Part shown: one piece after another, positions 1 to 9,702 of the stretch
How the letters are laid out: every line of letters starts with the position of its first letter
How positions within the stretch are numbered: position 1 is the first letter of the stretch
NCBI GenBank assembly: GCA_015679245.1
Contig: CP064953.1
Location: forward strand, 62,001 to 126,000
From: Actinomycetaceae bacterium zg-1166
Lineage (GTDB): Bacteria; Actinomycetota; Actinomycetes; Actinomycetales; Actinomycetaceae
DNA length: 64,000 nucleotides
Direction of reading: 5' to 3'
Position numbers and translations under genes: made by a program
Notes under the pieces: model-generated
Database searches by the model: none
The model's input: the letters and a program-made list of their open reading frames with translations, nothing else
What the model was told of the DNA's origin: nothing

Positions 1-225
1 ATGAGCGCATGTCCTGTAAGGACGGGTACTAGCTTACAACGCACCACAGTTCCCTTCCAAGTTGAGGGGGAATGGCACCAGTCACAGGGTTGAGAGTTGC
101 ACTTTTCTTATTTCCTAACTTTATTCCCCTAAAATTTACTCAACACTTACATTATACTCAATTTTATAAGAAGGAAATAGGTCTTTACCTTTAACTATGA
201 ATAGTCATTGCGTAGACTTAAATAC

Positions 226-1218
226 ATGAGTGACCACAACACAGCCCGTGATTTCGGTTCTGGCTCGGCGGCTACCTCTGGCAATGCGCCCGCCGCCACA
301 CACGCCTTCGCCTTGCCTCTCTCCACGGCAGAAAGTGAGCGTGCACGCATGGCGTGGAATGAGTGGCGTGAGGAACGTACGCGCACACTCTCCCAACCTC
401 ACGGTTGGCTCAGCCTCATCTCCTTCACCTGGCTCTCCGAGGAACGTAGCCATATTGCAGATTTTCCAGGACTCTGGCTTGTTTCTGGAGATACGGCGTC
501 AGTCTCCTTCCAAAACGGCACCTCAACTCTCTCCAACTCCTCCCTCGTTCGTCGTGATGGGGAACCTTATTCAGGTGAGGTAGTCTTTCAGCTTTCCGAT
601 GGCGATTCTGATTTCTCCCTCGAAGCTGGAACCCGCCAGGCGGAGGTGGCTATGCGTGGCGGGCGTTACTGTGTCCGTGTGCGGGATTCGTCAGCTCCTA
701 CACTCACCTCTTTTACTGGTGCTCCAATGTTCCCCTTCGATCCTGCAGCAATTGTGAAAGGGCATTTTGAATCCTATGGTGAACCCCTTGTGTATATCGG
801 AGCGAGTGCACGCACCGGCGTAAGTGCCACGCTCGTCATGGTGGGTGACATCCTTTTTTCCTACAAAGGACGTGAGTGTCGCCTCGCTGTGAGCGGTGAC
901 CCTGCTGGTGAACTCACCGCTATTTTTTACGACGAAACCAATGGCAAGGAGAGTGCCAGATGGCGCCAGGTTACTTTCCCTGGACCACTCGCTTGCGAGG
1001 GGAACGAAAGTGCAGGTGGCACATCTGTAGAGAGGGATCCTGATATCCAGGAGTCTCGTGTGGTTATTGACTTCAACCGCACGCACAACTTTCCCTGCGC
1101 TTTTACGCCCTTTGGTACATGTCCCAAACCAATTGATGGAAATACCTTGCCGGTGGCTGTGCGTGCAGGGGAAAAGCGCCCAGCTGCGTGGATTGATCCC
1201 TCTGCGACGCGCGAATAG
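226..1218 (+). CDS. DUF1684 domain protein
   Basis: A cytoplasmic protein of about 330 residues with no signal peptide. It matches the DUF1684 family: an N-terminal W-x-x-W-R-E-E-R-style helix followed by a GWLSL segment, and a C-terminal block DFNRTHNFPCAFTPFGTCP followed by LPVAVRAGEK, which is the family's hallmark. The biochemical role of the family is not established. I prefer the ATG at 226; an in-frame TTG at 208 would add six residues, and neither has a strong Shine-Dalgarno sequence. It is transcribed towards the S51 peptidase gene, so the two converge. A 10-bp tandem duplication lies 15 bp after its stop. Confidence 0.8.
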   Translation: MSDHNTARDFGSGSAATSGNAPAATHAFALPLSTAESERARMAWNEWREERTRTLSQPHGWLSLISFTWLSEERSHIADFPGLWLVSGDTASVSFQNGTSTLSNSSLVRRDGEPYSGEVVFQLSDGDSDFSLEAGTRQAEVAMRGGRYCVRVRDSSAPTLTSFTGAPMFPFDPAAIVKGHFESYGEPLVYIGASARTGVSATLVMVGDILFSYKGRECRLAVSGDPAGELTAIFYDETNGKESARWRQVTFPGPLACEGNESAGGTSVERDPDIQESRVVIDFNRTHNFPCAFTPFGTCPKPIDGNTLPVAVRAGEKRPAAWIDPSATRE

Positions 1219-1232
1219 AAAGGCGTGGCTTT

Positions 1233-1252
1233 GGCTGGTAGTGGCTGGTAGT
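1233..1252. repeat. Tandem 10-bp duplication between convergent genes
   Basis: Two perfect adjacent copies of GGCTGGTAGT, each carrying TAG, lie just after the DUF1684 stop. This is one of many short tandem duplications in the intergenic spaces of this window. Confidence 0.85.
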
Positions 1253-1260
1253 TGTGTGGG

Positions 1261-2085
1261 TTAGTTACGTGGTGAGAGCCAGGCACGGGCGGCAAGGCGG
1301 GCTTGAACGCTGCGTCTGGCGTGAAGGATACGTGCGCGCCCAGCCATGACAACGATGGCTGCGCGATCTGAGATTCCTGCAAGTTTCACGTCGCCGACAT
1401 AACGGCGTTGAATCCGTGCAGCAGCGCTGCGTAGAGGACTCAAACTAAGGTGGGGAACCACCATGAAATCAACGAGGTTAAGCCCACGGTGATCCTCAAG
1501 TCCTCCAGCTTTTCTTTCGTCATCCATGAGCCCAATTGGGGTGATTGTGGGGCCGGCTATGACGGCACCTGCGGAGACTCCCACGTACGGAACACCCGCA
1601 CGCACAGCTTTCTTGATTGCGTGATCTGCGCCAGAACGGCGAAGTTCCTGGAGAAGGAAGAAGGTGTTTCCACCATCGATAAAGATGAGATCGGCGTGGG
1701 AAATCTCGTGGTCAACGGTGGCTCGATCGGCGCGCACAACGTCTAGTTCTCTCACGATGAGTCCCATGCGCTCAAGATAGGCTGTAGTAATTCGTTTGCC
1801 GGTACTCGTGCGAAAGGCTGAGGCAGAGGGAATGTAGCACACAAGCATTCCTGAGATGAGGGAACGTGCATGTGCCATCTTGATTTTTCCCGACGATGTC
1901 TGTGCACGACGAGCGGCATGTGAACGGGAGAGATGAGGCGTGTAAGTAGGGGTAAGTGTGGGGTGCGCGGCGGGTTCGTCGTCGGAAAAGTGATGAAGTG
2001 AGGAGTCTAGTGAATCGGCGAGGAAGTAGGGGAGGAAGGGTGCAACGCGTGTGAAACTTGAGGTTAAAAATAGTGACAGTTTCAT
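1261..2085 (-). CDS. Peptidase S51 family (dipeptidase E-like)
   Basis: A 274-residue protein of the S51 serine peptidase family (dipeptidase E / cyanophycinase fold). The nucleophile elbow is GVSAGAV with Ser at about residue 171. It is preceded by the FIDGGNTF strand-turn and followed by a VPHLSLSPL segment whose His212 is a candidate catalytic residue. The N-terminus (KLSLFLTSSF) fits the start of the Rossmann-like fold. Residues about 30-70 form a Ser/Thr/His-rich insertion that shorter homologues lack. The likely role is cleavage of Asp-X dipeptides in peptide recycling, but the substrate is inferred from the family only. The gene converges with the DUF1684 gene. Confidence 0.8.
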   Translation of the reverse strand: MKLSLFLTSSFTRVAPFLPYFLADSLDSSLHHFSDDEPAAHPTLTPTYTPHLSRSHAARRAQTSSGKIKMAHARSLISGMLVCYIPSASAFRTSTGKRITTAYLERMGLIVRELDVVRADRATVDHEISHADLIFIDGGNTFFLLQELRRSGADHAIKKAVRAGVPYVGVSAGAVIAGPTITPIGLMDDERKAGGLEDHRGLNLVDFMVVPHLSLSPLRSAAARIQRRYVGDVKLAGISDRAAIVVMAGRARILHARRSVQARLAARAWLSPRN

Positions 2086-2154
2086 ACTGCTCCTTCCGGT
2101 GCTGTCGGCCTATAGCCGGCGCTGTTCAGTCAGAATAGTGGGGGAACCACAATG

Positions 2155-2189
2155 AAAAATCCCGGCTCCTCTTGAGGAGTCGGGATTTT
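2155..2189. terminator. Bidirectional hairpin terminator after tRNA-Ser
   Basis: The inverted repeat AAAATCCCG-GCTCCTC-ttga-GGAGTCGGGATTTT ends in T on both strands. It lies immediately 3' of the minus-strand tRNA-Ser gene. Confidence 0.8.
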
Positions 2190-2192
2190 CAG

Positions 2193-2283
2193 CGGAGACG
2201 GCGGGATTTGAACCCGCGAGGGACCTTTCGACCCCTACCTTCTTAGCAGGAAGGCGCACTCGACCGGACTATGCGACGTCTCC
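2193..2283 (-). tRNA. tRNA-Ser (anticodon GCU)
   Basis: Read on the minus strand, the acceptor stem GGAGACG pairs with CGTCTCC and the discriminator is G. The anticodon stem CCTTC/GAAGG encloses loop CTGCTAA, giving anticodon GCT (Ser, AGC/AGU codons). A long class II variable arm follows, and the T-arm reads GCGGGTTCAAATCCCGC. Length is 91 nt. The 3' CCA is not encoded. It is a single tRNA gene with its own terminator downstream. Confidence 0.95.
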
Positions 2284-2352
2284 AAGCCGTACCAGCTTAT
2301 CCCATCGTTCCGAGGCACTCAAATCTTTGAGTAACTCGTGCAATGTGCGATC

Positions 2353-3147
2353 CTATCGCAGCACAGTTTCAGGTACAGAGAATCCTGCCTCTTTGGGTAG
2401 ATGTAGGATTTCTTCAGCAATACCGCGGGCGAAGATGGGGCGCTGTTCCTTAGGTAAACGCTCTACAGGTGTAGAGATCGAGACGGCCATATGCCCTCCG
2501 GAGGGCAAAGTAATCGGCACGGCCACGCAAGCGATCCCAGCCTCGTTTTCCTCCACTTCCTCCGTCCAGCCGCGTTCGGGGAATTTTCGAATGTTTTCTT
2601 CAAGGGAAGCTGAAATTTCCCGACGCACGGCAGGGATTGCTCCAGAAATACTTGCCTCTGCAAGAAAACGTTCGAGATGGCGTTCGGATTCTGGCAGGCT
2701 TGCAATGAGAGCCCGTCCCAGGCTTGTGCGCGCAGCCACAGCTTCGCGTCCGATCTTGGAGACCACTCGAATTGGGCGATCTGGCTCTACTTTGTCGAGG
2801 TAGATGATGTGGGAACCGGAGAGTTTGCCCAGGTGAACGAGTTCATTGAAACGATGGCTGATCGCCACGAGTGCGCTGTGGAGTTCTTCTACAATTCGTG
2901 CGGTATTTGTGCGATAGGTAGCCAGTGGCGCAATTCCATCACCAAGGCGATAGAGTCCGCTTGATTCGTCTTGCTCCACCCAGGTGTATTCGCGCAGTGT
3001 GGCAAGGGTGTTGTAGATGGTGGCCTTGTTGATATCGAGACTTTTCGCGATGAAGGTGAGCGGCACGCCCTCGCTGGAATGTTGTGCGAGGAATTCGAGG
3101 ATCGTCAGAGCGCGGGCGACGCTGGCCAGAGGCTTCGGTGTTCCCAT
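2353..3147 (-). CDS. IclR family transcriptional regulator
   Basis: An IclR-type regulator of about 265 residues. The N-terminal winged helix-turn-helix reads LASVARALTILEFLAQHS, then DINKATIYNTLATL. The C-terminal GAF-like effector domain includes GRALIASLPESE and GIACVAVPI. It is divergent from the uxuB operon, so it very probably controls that operon in response to a sugar acid or keto-deoxy intermediate, as KdgR-type IclR proteins do. In-frame starts exist at 3177, 3156 and 3147; I chose the last because MGTPKPLASVARAL is the usual family opening, but this is uncertain. A candidate operator lies at 3510-3527. Confidence 0.85.
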   Translation of the reverse strand: MGTPKPLASVARALTILEFLAQHSSEGVPLTFIAKSLDINKATIYNTLATLREYTWVEQDESSGLYRLGDGIAPLATYRTNTARIVEELHSALVAISHRFNELVHLGKLSGSHIIYLDKVEPDRPIRVVSKIGREAVAARTSLGRALIASLPESERHLERFLAEASISGAIPAVRREISASLEENIRKFPERGWTEEVEENEAGIACVAVPITLPSGGHMAVSISTPVERLPKEQRPIFARGIAEEILHLPKEAGFSVPETVLR

Positions 3148-3177
3148 AGCTTTCATTTTAGTGCCGCGCATATCCAC

Positions 3178-3550
3178 AATGTATGACGGGGGAACGACAT
3201 GTACCTACGTAGTAAGGTGATACGAACTTTTTGAGATGAATCTATCTTATGGAGCATGGCGGTGACATATCTGATGACGATGCCTCATTTTTGCTGGATT
3301 TCTACTTTTGAGGCGGCTTGGCTGGAGTTTCACTAGGGAAGTGTGTAGAGAAATCGAATTCCTCACTCCGTTATGTGAAATTCAGTGCTCCTAGTTGTGT
3401 TGACAACAGAAAACTCTAAATGTGTGATGCACCACAATTGCTTTGTGTGATTCCCTGTGCCTAGCATACCGCGCTACATTTGTCTCACAGACATAAACGG
3501 AAGTTTTACATAGCGAAACTTCGATATGAGATTGGTTCGACGGGGATCTA
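3178..3550. promoter_or_regulatory. Divergent control region between iclR-type gene and uxuB operon
   Basis: This 373-bp spacer holds no gene. It is AT-richer than its flanks and contains TTGACA (3400-3405) inside a small inverted repeat TTGT-gttg-ACAA. An imperfect palindrome lies nearer uxuB. Exact promoters could not be assigned. Confidence 0.45.
3510..3527. promoter_or_regulatory. Candidate IclR operator palindrome
   Basis: ATAGCGAAACTTCGATAT is an 18-bp imperfect palindrome (outer ATA/TAT, inner CGAA/TTCG) ending 23 bp before the uxuB start. Size and symmetry suit an IclR dimer site. Assignment is by position only; no second copy was found. Confidence 0.35.
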
Positions 3551-5161
3551 ATGAAACTCAGCATTGATGGCCTTGCGGCAAAGCAAGAATTCCTAGCCGC
3601 CGGTGTTACCCTCCCATCCTTCGATGTTGCTCAGATGCAGGAATCTGGCCGGAACACTCCTCGTTGGATCCATATAGGACCAGGCAACATCTTCCGTGTC
3701 TTTATTGCGCGCATCGCTCACGATCTCATCACTGCCGGACATTCCTGGCCCATCACTGCGGTAGTTCCCCTTGACCCGAGTGAGCTTGACATTCAGCTTG
3801 CCGAACACGACATGATGACCCTCGGCGTCACCCTTCACGAGGATGGCCACCGCCACCTTGAAATCATCGCTGGAATGAGTGAAGGCCTAGCCCCGCGCCG
3901 TGCAGAGGATTGTGCTCGCCTCGTCGAGATTGCCAGGCAGAGCCAGGTTTCACTCATGAGCTTCACAATTACAGAAAAGGGCTACGCTACTCGTGATTCG
4001 GCGGGGCGGCTCCTTCCTACAGTTACCGAAGCTATTGCCTCCAACCCGCGTGATTACCACGTTCACTCAATGGCTCTCGTCGCCAGCCTCCTTCTCCACC
4101 GTTTTGAAGCTGGAGCTGCACCAATCACACTCATGAGTTGCGACAACTTCTCCCACAATGGAGATAAACTTCGCGAATCCGTACTCACCATCGTTGACGG
4201 TTGGCTCGAAGCTGGAAGCATTCCTGCACAATTCGTCGCTTGGGTTAAGGATCCAACCTGCGTCGCCTTCCCCATCTCCGTAATCGACAAGATCACTCCG
4301 CGTCCCAACGCCCAGATTGCCGAAGAACTTGTCGCTCTCGGTTTTGAAGACATGGCAATCCACACTCCCCAACAAACTCCGCTGGCCGGTTTCGTCAATT
4401 CCGAACCAACCGAATACCTCATCGTCGAGGATTCCTTCGCCGGTGAACGCCCACCTTTCGAGAATTTCGGAGTGAAGCTCGCAAGCCGCGAGGTGTGCGA
4501 CAACTTCGAGCATATGAAAGTCACCACATGCCTCAACCCACTTCACACCGCACTCGCAGTGGCTGGCTGCCTCCTGCGTATGCCCACAATTGACGCCGAG
4601 ATGCGCGATCCGGAGCTTTCTGCCTTCGTCGAGCGCCTGGGATGGAAAGAATCCCTACCCGTTGTTGTTGATCCAGGGATTGTGGCTCCCGAAGATTTCC
4701 TCCGTGAAGTCCTCGAAGTTCGTTTCCCCAACCGCTACCTTCCCGATGATCCTGCGCGCATTGCGATGGACACTTCTCAGAAGTTACCCATCCGCTTCGG
4801 TGAAACGATCAAGGCATACCTTGCACGCGGTCTCGATCTCTCTAGCCTCACGGCGATGCCGCTTGTTTTTGCACTGTGGTGCCGCTACCTCATGGGAGTC
4901 GCCGACGATGGCAGGGAATTTACTCCCTCTCCTGATCCTCTCCTCAGCGAACTACAGGTGCACGTCGCCCACATCAGCCTCGGACAGGAGCTTTCGCCTA
5001 ACGAGGTGCATACCGCCCTCGCTCCAATCCTCTCCAACCCGACGATCTTCGCCGTCGATCTCTACCAGACGCCGCTGGCAGCCAAGGTCGAAGCACTCTT
5101 CCCCAAGCTCATCGCCGGCTCCGGAGCTGTGCGTAACACCCTCAAGGAGGTTCTTTCATGA
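3551..5161 (+). CDS. uxuB: Mannitol dehydrogenase family: fructuronate reductase
   Basis: A 536-residue NAD(P)-dependent polyol/aldonate dehydrogenase of the mannitol dehydrogenase family. It has an N-terminal Rossmann motif [11 protein letters not shown] (about residue 40) and the mid-protein [11 protein letters not shown] segment typical of UxuB/UxaB/MtlD. The predicted reaction is D-fructuronate reduction to D-mannonate, which supplies UxuA, encoded immediately downstream with a 4-bp ATGA overlap. First gene of the operon, divergent from the IclR gene. The ATG at 3551 has only a weak GGGGAT Shine-Dalgarno. A tagaturonate or other hexulonate substrate cannot be excluded; the neighbouring UxuA favours mannonate. 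Confidence 0.85.
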   Translation: MKLSIDGLAAKQEFLAAGVTLPSFDVAQMQESGRNTPRWIHIGPGNIFRVFIARIAHDLITAGHSWPITAVVPLDPSELDIQLAEHDMMTLGVTLHEDGHRHLEIIAGMSEGLAPRRAEDCARLVEIARQSQVSLMSFTITEKGYATRDSAGRLLPTVTEAIASNPRDYHVHSMALVASLLLHRFEAGAAPITLMSCDNFSHNGDKLRESVLTIVDGWLEAGSIPAQFVAWVKDPTCVAFPISVIDKITPRPNAQIAEELVALGFEDMAIHTPQQTPLAGFVNSEPTEYLIVEDSFAGERPPFENFGVKLASREVCDNFEHMKVTTCLNPLHTALAVAGCLLRMPTIDAEMRDPELSAFVERLGWKESLPVVVDPGIVAPEDFLREVLEVRFPNRYLPDDPARIAMDTSQKLPIRFGETIKAYLARGLDLSSLTAMPLVFALWCRYLMGVADDGREFTPSPDPLLSELQVHVAHISLGQELSPNEVHTALAPILSNPTIFAVDLYQTPLAAKVEALFPKLIAGSGAVRNTLKEVLS

Positions 5162-6237
5162 AGATGACATTCCGTTGGTACGGTGAAAACTCCGATCCGA
5201 TCCCCTTGCAGTACATCCGCCAGATTCCCGGAATGACAGGAATCATGGGTGTGCTCGACCACTACGCCGCTGGTGTGATCTGGCCCGAAGAGGAAATCAA
5301 GGCTCTTGTCGAGCAGGTTAATGCTGCTGGCCTTGAATGTGAAGTGATTGAGTCTGTGAATGTCCACGAGGACATTAAGCTCGGCCTTCCCACACGCGAT
5401 CAATACATCAAGAACTACTGCGCGACGCTTGAGAACCTGGCCAAGTACGGCATTAAAGTCGTCATCTACAACTTCATGCCCGTCTTTGACTGGCTGCGCA
5501 CCGAGCTCTATCACGAGAACGAAGATGGCTCAACTTGCCTCTACTACAACCATGCCGATGTTGAAGGTATGACACCACTGGAGATTGTTGAACGCACCGC
5601 CAAAGATTCGGGTGGTTTCACTCTTCCCGGTTGGGAACCTGAACGCCTCTCACTCCTGGAAGAAGTCCTCAACCTCTACAAGGGGATCTCTGCCGACCAG
5701 CTGCGTGAGAACTACAAATATTTCCTCGAAGGTATTATCCCTACCTGCGAAAAAATAGGTATTCGTATGGCTGTTCACCCCGACGATCCAGCCTGGGAAC
5801 TCTTTGGTATTCCACGTATCTGCAACAGTCGCGACGATCTCGACACAATTGTGCGCATGGTGGATTCGCAAGCCAATTCGCTGTGTGTGTGCTCTGGTTC
5901 CCTTGGATCCAACCCAGCCAACGATGTCCCTGCGATCTTCCGCGAATTTGGTGAGCGTGGCCGCATCGCCGCTGCTCATGTACGTAATGTCAAGTATCTT
6001 GGCGAGAAACATTTCCAGGAAGCCGCTCATCTTTCCTCCGATGGCAACCTCGACATGTCCGCGATCATAGAAGCCATTTACGACACTTGCCCGGATGTTT
6101 ATGTGCGCCCTGACCACGGACGCATGATCTGGGGTGAAAAAGGACGTCCTGGCTACCCGCTCTACGACCGCGCCCTCGGCGCCACCTACCTCAACGGCCT
6201 TTACGAAGCAATCTCCACAATGAAGGAACGAGCATAA
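5158..6237 (+). CDS. uxuA: Mannonate dehydratase
   Basis: A 359-residue TIM-barrel dehydratase converting D-mannonate to 2-keto-3-deoxy-D-gluconate with a divalent metal. The N-terminus [17 protein letters not shown] and the metal-site segments [25 protein letters not shown] and [12 protein letters not shown] are all characteristic of UxuA. The length fits the shorter Gram-positive UxuA form. It overlaps uxuB (ATGA) and eda (1 bp), so the block is translationally coupled. No uronate isomerase (UxaC) is present in the window, which bears on which sugar acid enters here. Confidence 0.93.
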   Translation: MKMTFRWYGENSDPIPLQYIRQIPGMTGIMGVLDHYAAGVIWPEEEIKALVEQVNAAGLECEVIESVNVHEDIKLGLPTRDQYIKNYCATLENLAKYGIKVVIYNFMPVFDWLRTELYHENEDGSTCLYYNHADVEGMTPLEIVERTAKDSGGFTLPGWEPERLSLLEEVLNLYKGISADQLRENYKYFLEGIIPTCEKIGIRMAVHPDDPAWELFGIPRICNSRDDLDTIVRMVDSQANSLCVCSGSLGSNPANDVPAIFREFGERGRIAAAHVRNVKYLGEKHFQEAAHLSSDGNLDMSAIIEAIYDTCPDVYVRPDHGRMIWGEKGRPGYPLYDRALGATYLNGLYEAISTMKERA

Positions 6238-6884
6238 TGGCAAACATCCATGAAGCCGCACGTGAACTGTGCGCCGCAAATCCCATCATCCCTGTCGTCG
6301 TCATCGATGATCCTGCCAACGCCGTTGAGGCCGGCAAGGCTCTTCTCGCTGGTGGTATTACGAGTGCTGAAGTCACTTTCCGCACACGTGCGGCGGCCGA
6401 AGTTATCGCGGAGATGACGAAGGTGGAAGGCCTTACGGTTGGTGCCGGAACCGTTATTAACCCCGAGCAGGCTCGCCGCGCGGTTGATTCTGGCGCAACC
6501 TTCCTCGTCTCGCCAGGTTTCTCACCTTCGGTCGCCAAGTTCGCTCTGGAGAATGGTGTCCCCTTCGTTCCAGGTGTCAATAACTCGACAACGATCATGG
6601 CTGCCCTCGATCTTGGCTTCGAGACGCTCAAGTTTTTCCCAGCTGTAGCCTCTGGTGGCCTCCCTGTGGTCAAGGCACTTTCGGCTCCCTTCCCATCAGT
6701 GAAGTTTGTGGCCACCGGCGGTATCGGCCCGGCAAATCTCGCTGAATGGATCTCCAACCCAGCTCTCGCTTCGGTCGGTGGTTCCTGGATGATTACTCGC
6801 AAGGATGTTGCTGAGCGTAACTTCTCTGCGATCACCGAACTCTCGGCGCAGGCGATGGAGATTGTGCGGGAGGCTCGTCGATGA
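6237..6884 (+). CDS. eda: KDPG/KHG aldolase
   Basis: A 215-residue class I aldolase cleaving 2-keto-3-deoxy-6-phosphogluconate to pyruvate and glyceraldehyde 3-phosphate. The visible motifs are GITSAEVTFRT (catalytic Glu), GAGTVINPEQ, and LKFFPAVASGG, where Lys forms the Schiff base. The phosphate site ATGGIGPANL follows. It overlaps uxuA by one base and kdgK by four (GATGAG junction). With KdgK it makes the lower part of the pathway, joining central metabolism below the phosphofructokinase step. Confidence 0.93.
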   Translation: MANIHEAARELCAANPIIPVVVIDDPANAVEAGKALLAGGITSAEVTFRTRAAAEVIAEMTKVEGLTVGAGTVINPEQARRAVDSGATFLVSPGFSPSVAKFALENGVPFVPGVNNSTTIMAALDLGFETLKFFPAVASGGLPVVKALSAPFPSVKFVATGGIGPANLAEWISNPALASVGGSWMITRKDVAERNFSAITELSAQAMEIVREARR

Positions 6885-7981
6885 GCCTGGCAATCAAATC
6901 TGCCGAGGAGACAACCTACGACATCATCTCCCTAAGTGAAGTCATGCTTCGTCTGGATCCAGGCGAAGGACGTGTGCGCACGGCACGCAGTTTTAACGCC
7001 TACGAAGGTGGCGGCGAATACAATGTGGCTCGTGGCCTGCGCCGTTGCTTCGGTAAACGCGGCGGGATTGTCACAGCTCTTGTGCACGACGACGTTGGCC
7101 GTCTCATCGAAGATTTCATCCTTCAAGGTGGCCTTGATACCCGTTACATCCAGTGGGTTGCTTCCGACGGTGTGGGACGTTCCGTGCGTAATGGCCTCAA
7201 CTTCACTGAGCGTGGCTTTGGTGTGCGCGGAGCAGTTGGCACCTCTGACCGAGGTAATACTGCCATCTCGCAGATGAAACCTAAAGACGTGGATTGGGAC
7301 GATCTCTTTGGTAACGTGGGTGTGCGTTGGTTCCATACGGGTGGAATTTTCGCTGCTCTCTCTGAGCGTTCAGCCGATGTAGCTAAGGCTGCGATGCAAG
7401 CAGCCCGTCGCCACGGCACTATCGTCTCTTACGATCTCAACTACCGTCCCTCCCTGTGGAATGGGATCGGTGGCAAGCCTCGCGCCCAAGAAGTGAACCG
7501 TGAACTGGCCACATTTGTCGATGTCATGATCGGAAACGAGGAAGATTTCACTGCCAGCCTCGGATTTGAAGTTGAAGGTACCGACGAGAACCTCAGCAAT
7601 CTCCCGATTGACTCCTTCACGGCGATGATCGAGAAAGTTCAGGTGGAGTACGAAAACTTCCAGGTTATTGCAACCACACTCCGGCAAGTTAGGAGTGCCT
7701 CCATCAATGATTGGGGCGCCATTGCATGGATGCGGGGAAGCGGATTTGCTCACGCTACTCAGCGCGATGAACTTGAGATTCTCGACCGTGTGGGCGGTGG
7801 TGATTCCTTCGCCTCTGGCCTCATCTACGGACTCATGGAATATGGCGACGTGGAAACGGCAGTGAATTTCGGTGCTGCTCACGGTGCCCTTGCTATGACT
7901 ACTCCGGGTGATACCTCAATGGCAAGCCTTGAGGAGGTTGAGCGCCTGGTGAAGGGAATGGGCGCTCGCGTGATCCGATAA
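6881..7981 (+). CDS. kdgK: 2-keto-3-deoxygluconate kinase (PfkB family)
   Basis: A 366-residue ribokinase/PfkB-fold sugar kinase. It has the N-terminal EGGGEYNVARGLRR glycine-rich substrate loop and the C-terminal GGGDSFASGLIYGL ATP/anion-hole motif, whose Asp is the catalytic base. It phosphorylates 2-keto-3-deoxygluconate made by UxuA to KDPG for Eda. It is coupled to eda by a 4-bp overlap. The operon pauses here, with about 290 bp before the transporter gene. KDG specificity is inferred from the operon, since PfkB sequences alone rarely define substrate. Confidence 0.88.
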   Translation: MSLAIKSAEETTYDIISLSEVMLRLDPGEGRVRTARSFNAYEGGGEYNVARGLRRCFGKRGGIVTALVHDDVGRLIEDFILQGGLDTRYIQWVASDGVGRSVRNGLNFTERGFGVRGAVGTSDRGNTAISQMKPKDVDWDDLFGNVGVRWFHTGGIFAALSERSADVAKAAMQAARRHGTIVSYDLNYRPSLWNGIGGKPRAQEVNRELATFVDVMIGNEEDFTASLGFEVEGTDENLSNLPIDSFTAMIEKVQVEYENFQVIATTLRQVRSASINDWGAIAWMRGSGFAHATQRDELEILDRVGGGDSFASGLIYGLMEYGDVETAVNFGAAHGALAMTTPGDTSMASLEEVERLVKGMGARVIR

Positions 7982-8271
7982 ACGATCGTGGTTCTCGGTG
8001 TGGAGTGAATGTTGTCGCCCCACACGGAGACGCGCGCCTTCCGTGTTGTGCTCTCGCCGCGTCGAGTACGGAGGCGATCGTCGTCCGCTATTCCTTTTCA
8101 CATGTTCATACTTCACCACCGTCGGCCAGTGTCACTACGCTCCACAACTGCCGTGGGAGTTTCTGTATGCGGTGCGGTGGTTTCCGCCTACCACACTGTG
8201 GCGGGTGCCCTTCCACTCTCTAAGGTAAAGCAGCACTAACGCTGTGCCTTAGACCTGACGAAAGAACGACT

Positions 8272-9702
8272 ATGTCTGAAAAAGTTGGGGCTTTGCCCAA
8301 GCTCGCTGAAAGGACGACGGGTGATCTCGTCAAAGCTGCTATGTCCGGCTGGCTCGGCACTGCTCTTGAGTTCATGGACTTCCAGCTCTACTCGCTCGCA
8401 GCTGCCCTGGTCTTCAAGGATCTCTTCTTTAACTCGGCCTCGCCGGGTATTGCCGTTATCTCTGCGATGGCTATCTATGGTGTGGGTTACGTAGCTCGCC
8501 CGATCGGTGCCTGGTACTTCGGTCGCATGGGTGATCGCCTTGGCCGTAAGAAGGTTCTCTTCATCACGATTGCGATGATGGGTGTCTCTACCACTCTTAT
8601 CGGTGCCCTGCCCACCTATCATCAGGTCGGCGTGCTCGCCCCCATTCTCCTCACGCTCCTGCGTTTGATTCAGGGCTTTGGTGCTGGCGCAGAGATCTCT
8701 GGTGCTGCTGTTATGCTCGCTGAGTATGCTCCAGATAACCGCCGCGGTATTATTTCCTCCCTCGTCGCCCTCGGAACGAACTCAGGAACTCTCTTCGCGG
8801 GTCTCATCTGGGCGATTCTCGCCCATGTGATGTCTGACGAAGCCCTCCTTGAGTGGGGATGGCGTCTCCCGTTCCTCGGCTCGGTTCTCATTATGGCGTT
8901 CGCCGTCTACATCCGTCTCCACCTCAAGGAAACTCCTGTCTTTGAGGCCACGCAGGAGGAGATCGAGGAAGCCTATGACACGCCACTACCCAAGGCTGAT
9001 AAGGCGGTTAAGGTTTCTATCGAACCCAAGCAGCGCATCTCCGCAAAGGCATTCTTTGCTGCATTCTTCCTGCGTTTCGGTCAGTCTGGAAATTCAGGTA
9101 TGGTTCAGACCTACCTCATTTCTTTCCTTGCGACTAACCTCATGTTCTCTCGTTCGGTTGCTTCGAATATCGTCGTTCTCTCTTCGATCGTTGGTTTTGT
9201 GACCGTGCCGATTATCGGTCTGCTTGGCGATCGCTTTGGCCGGCGCAAGATGTACATGTGTATCACGTTCATCGGCATGGTTATCCTCATTCCGTGCTTC
9301 TACTTCCTTGTGAATTCGATGGGTGCGCACACGGTTGAGAGTGTCGTCAATGACAAAGTTGAGCACTTCTTCGATCAACCGACAATCATGTTCTACGTCT
9401 CCTATATCGTGCTTCATAACATCACAGTGCTGGCAATGTTCTCCCTGGAAAACATCACTATGGCTGAACTTTTTGGTTCCAAGCGCCGTTATGAAGCGCT
9501 TGCTCTGTCCAAGGAAATTCCGAACATGGTCACTGCTGGTTTCGGTCCGATGATTGCTGCTGCTCTTGTCACGGCCTTCTCTGGTTCGTGGATTCCCCTG
9601 GCGCTGCTCATGTTTGTTTACACGGGCGCTACGTTCGTAACGTCGATTTTCATGCCCGAGGTCGCAGGGCGCGATCTCACTGATCCAAAGGACGCAATGT
9701 GA
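8272..9702 (+). CDS. MFS transporter, metabolite:H+ symporter (MHS) type
   Basis: A 476-residue twelve-helix major facilitator. The loop 2-3 signature GRMGDRLGRKKVL and the GLLGDRFGRRKMY repeat between helices 8 and 9 are both present. The N-terminus GWLGTALEFMDFQLYSLAAALVF is typical of the MHS subfamily, which imports carboxylates and sugar acids. A long charged central loop (about residues 230-260) separates the two halves. Its place between kdgK and the Zn-dehydrogenase makes it the likely importer of the sugar acid degraded by this cluster. The stop overlaps the next start (GTGA). The exact substrate is unknown. Confidence 0.85.
   Translation: MSEKVGALPKLAERTTGDLVKAAMSGWLGTALEFMDFQLYSLAAALVFKDLFFNSASPGIAVISAMAIYGVGYVARPIGAWYFGRMGDRLGRKKVLFITIAMMGVSTTLIGALPTYHQVGVLAPILLTLLRLIQGFGAGAEISGAAVMLAEYAPDNRRGIISSLVALGTNSGTLFAGLIWAILAHVMSDEALLEWGWRLPFLGSVLIMAFAVYIRLHLKETPVFEATQEEIEEAYDTPLPKADKAVKVSIEPKQRISAKAFFAAFFLRFGQSGNSGMVQTYLISFLATNLMFSRSVASNIVVLSSIVGFVTVPIIGLLGDRFGRRKMYMCITFIGMVILIPCFYFLVNSMGAHTVESVVNDKVEHFFDQPTIMFYVSYIVLHNITVLAMFSLENITMAELFGSKRRYEALALSKEIPNMVTAGFGPMIAAALVTAFSGSWIPLALLMFVYTGATFVTSIFMPEVAGRDLTDPKDAM

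Noticed and set aside
1-207. Possible structured RNA at the left edge
   Set aside because: A few short complementary stretches, but no fold or motif of a known RNA family could be recognised.
7982-8271. Three overlapping 72-76 codon frames between kdgK and the transporter
   Set aside because: Composition is Cys/Arg/Ser-rich as in random high-GC frames, with no ribosome site and no family resemblance.
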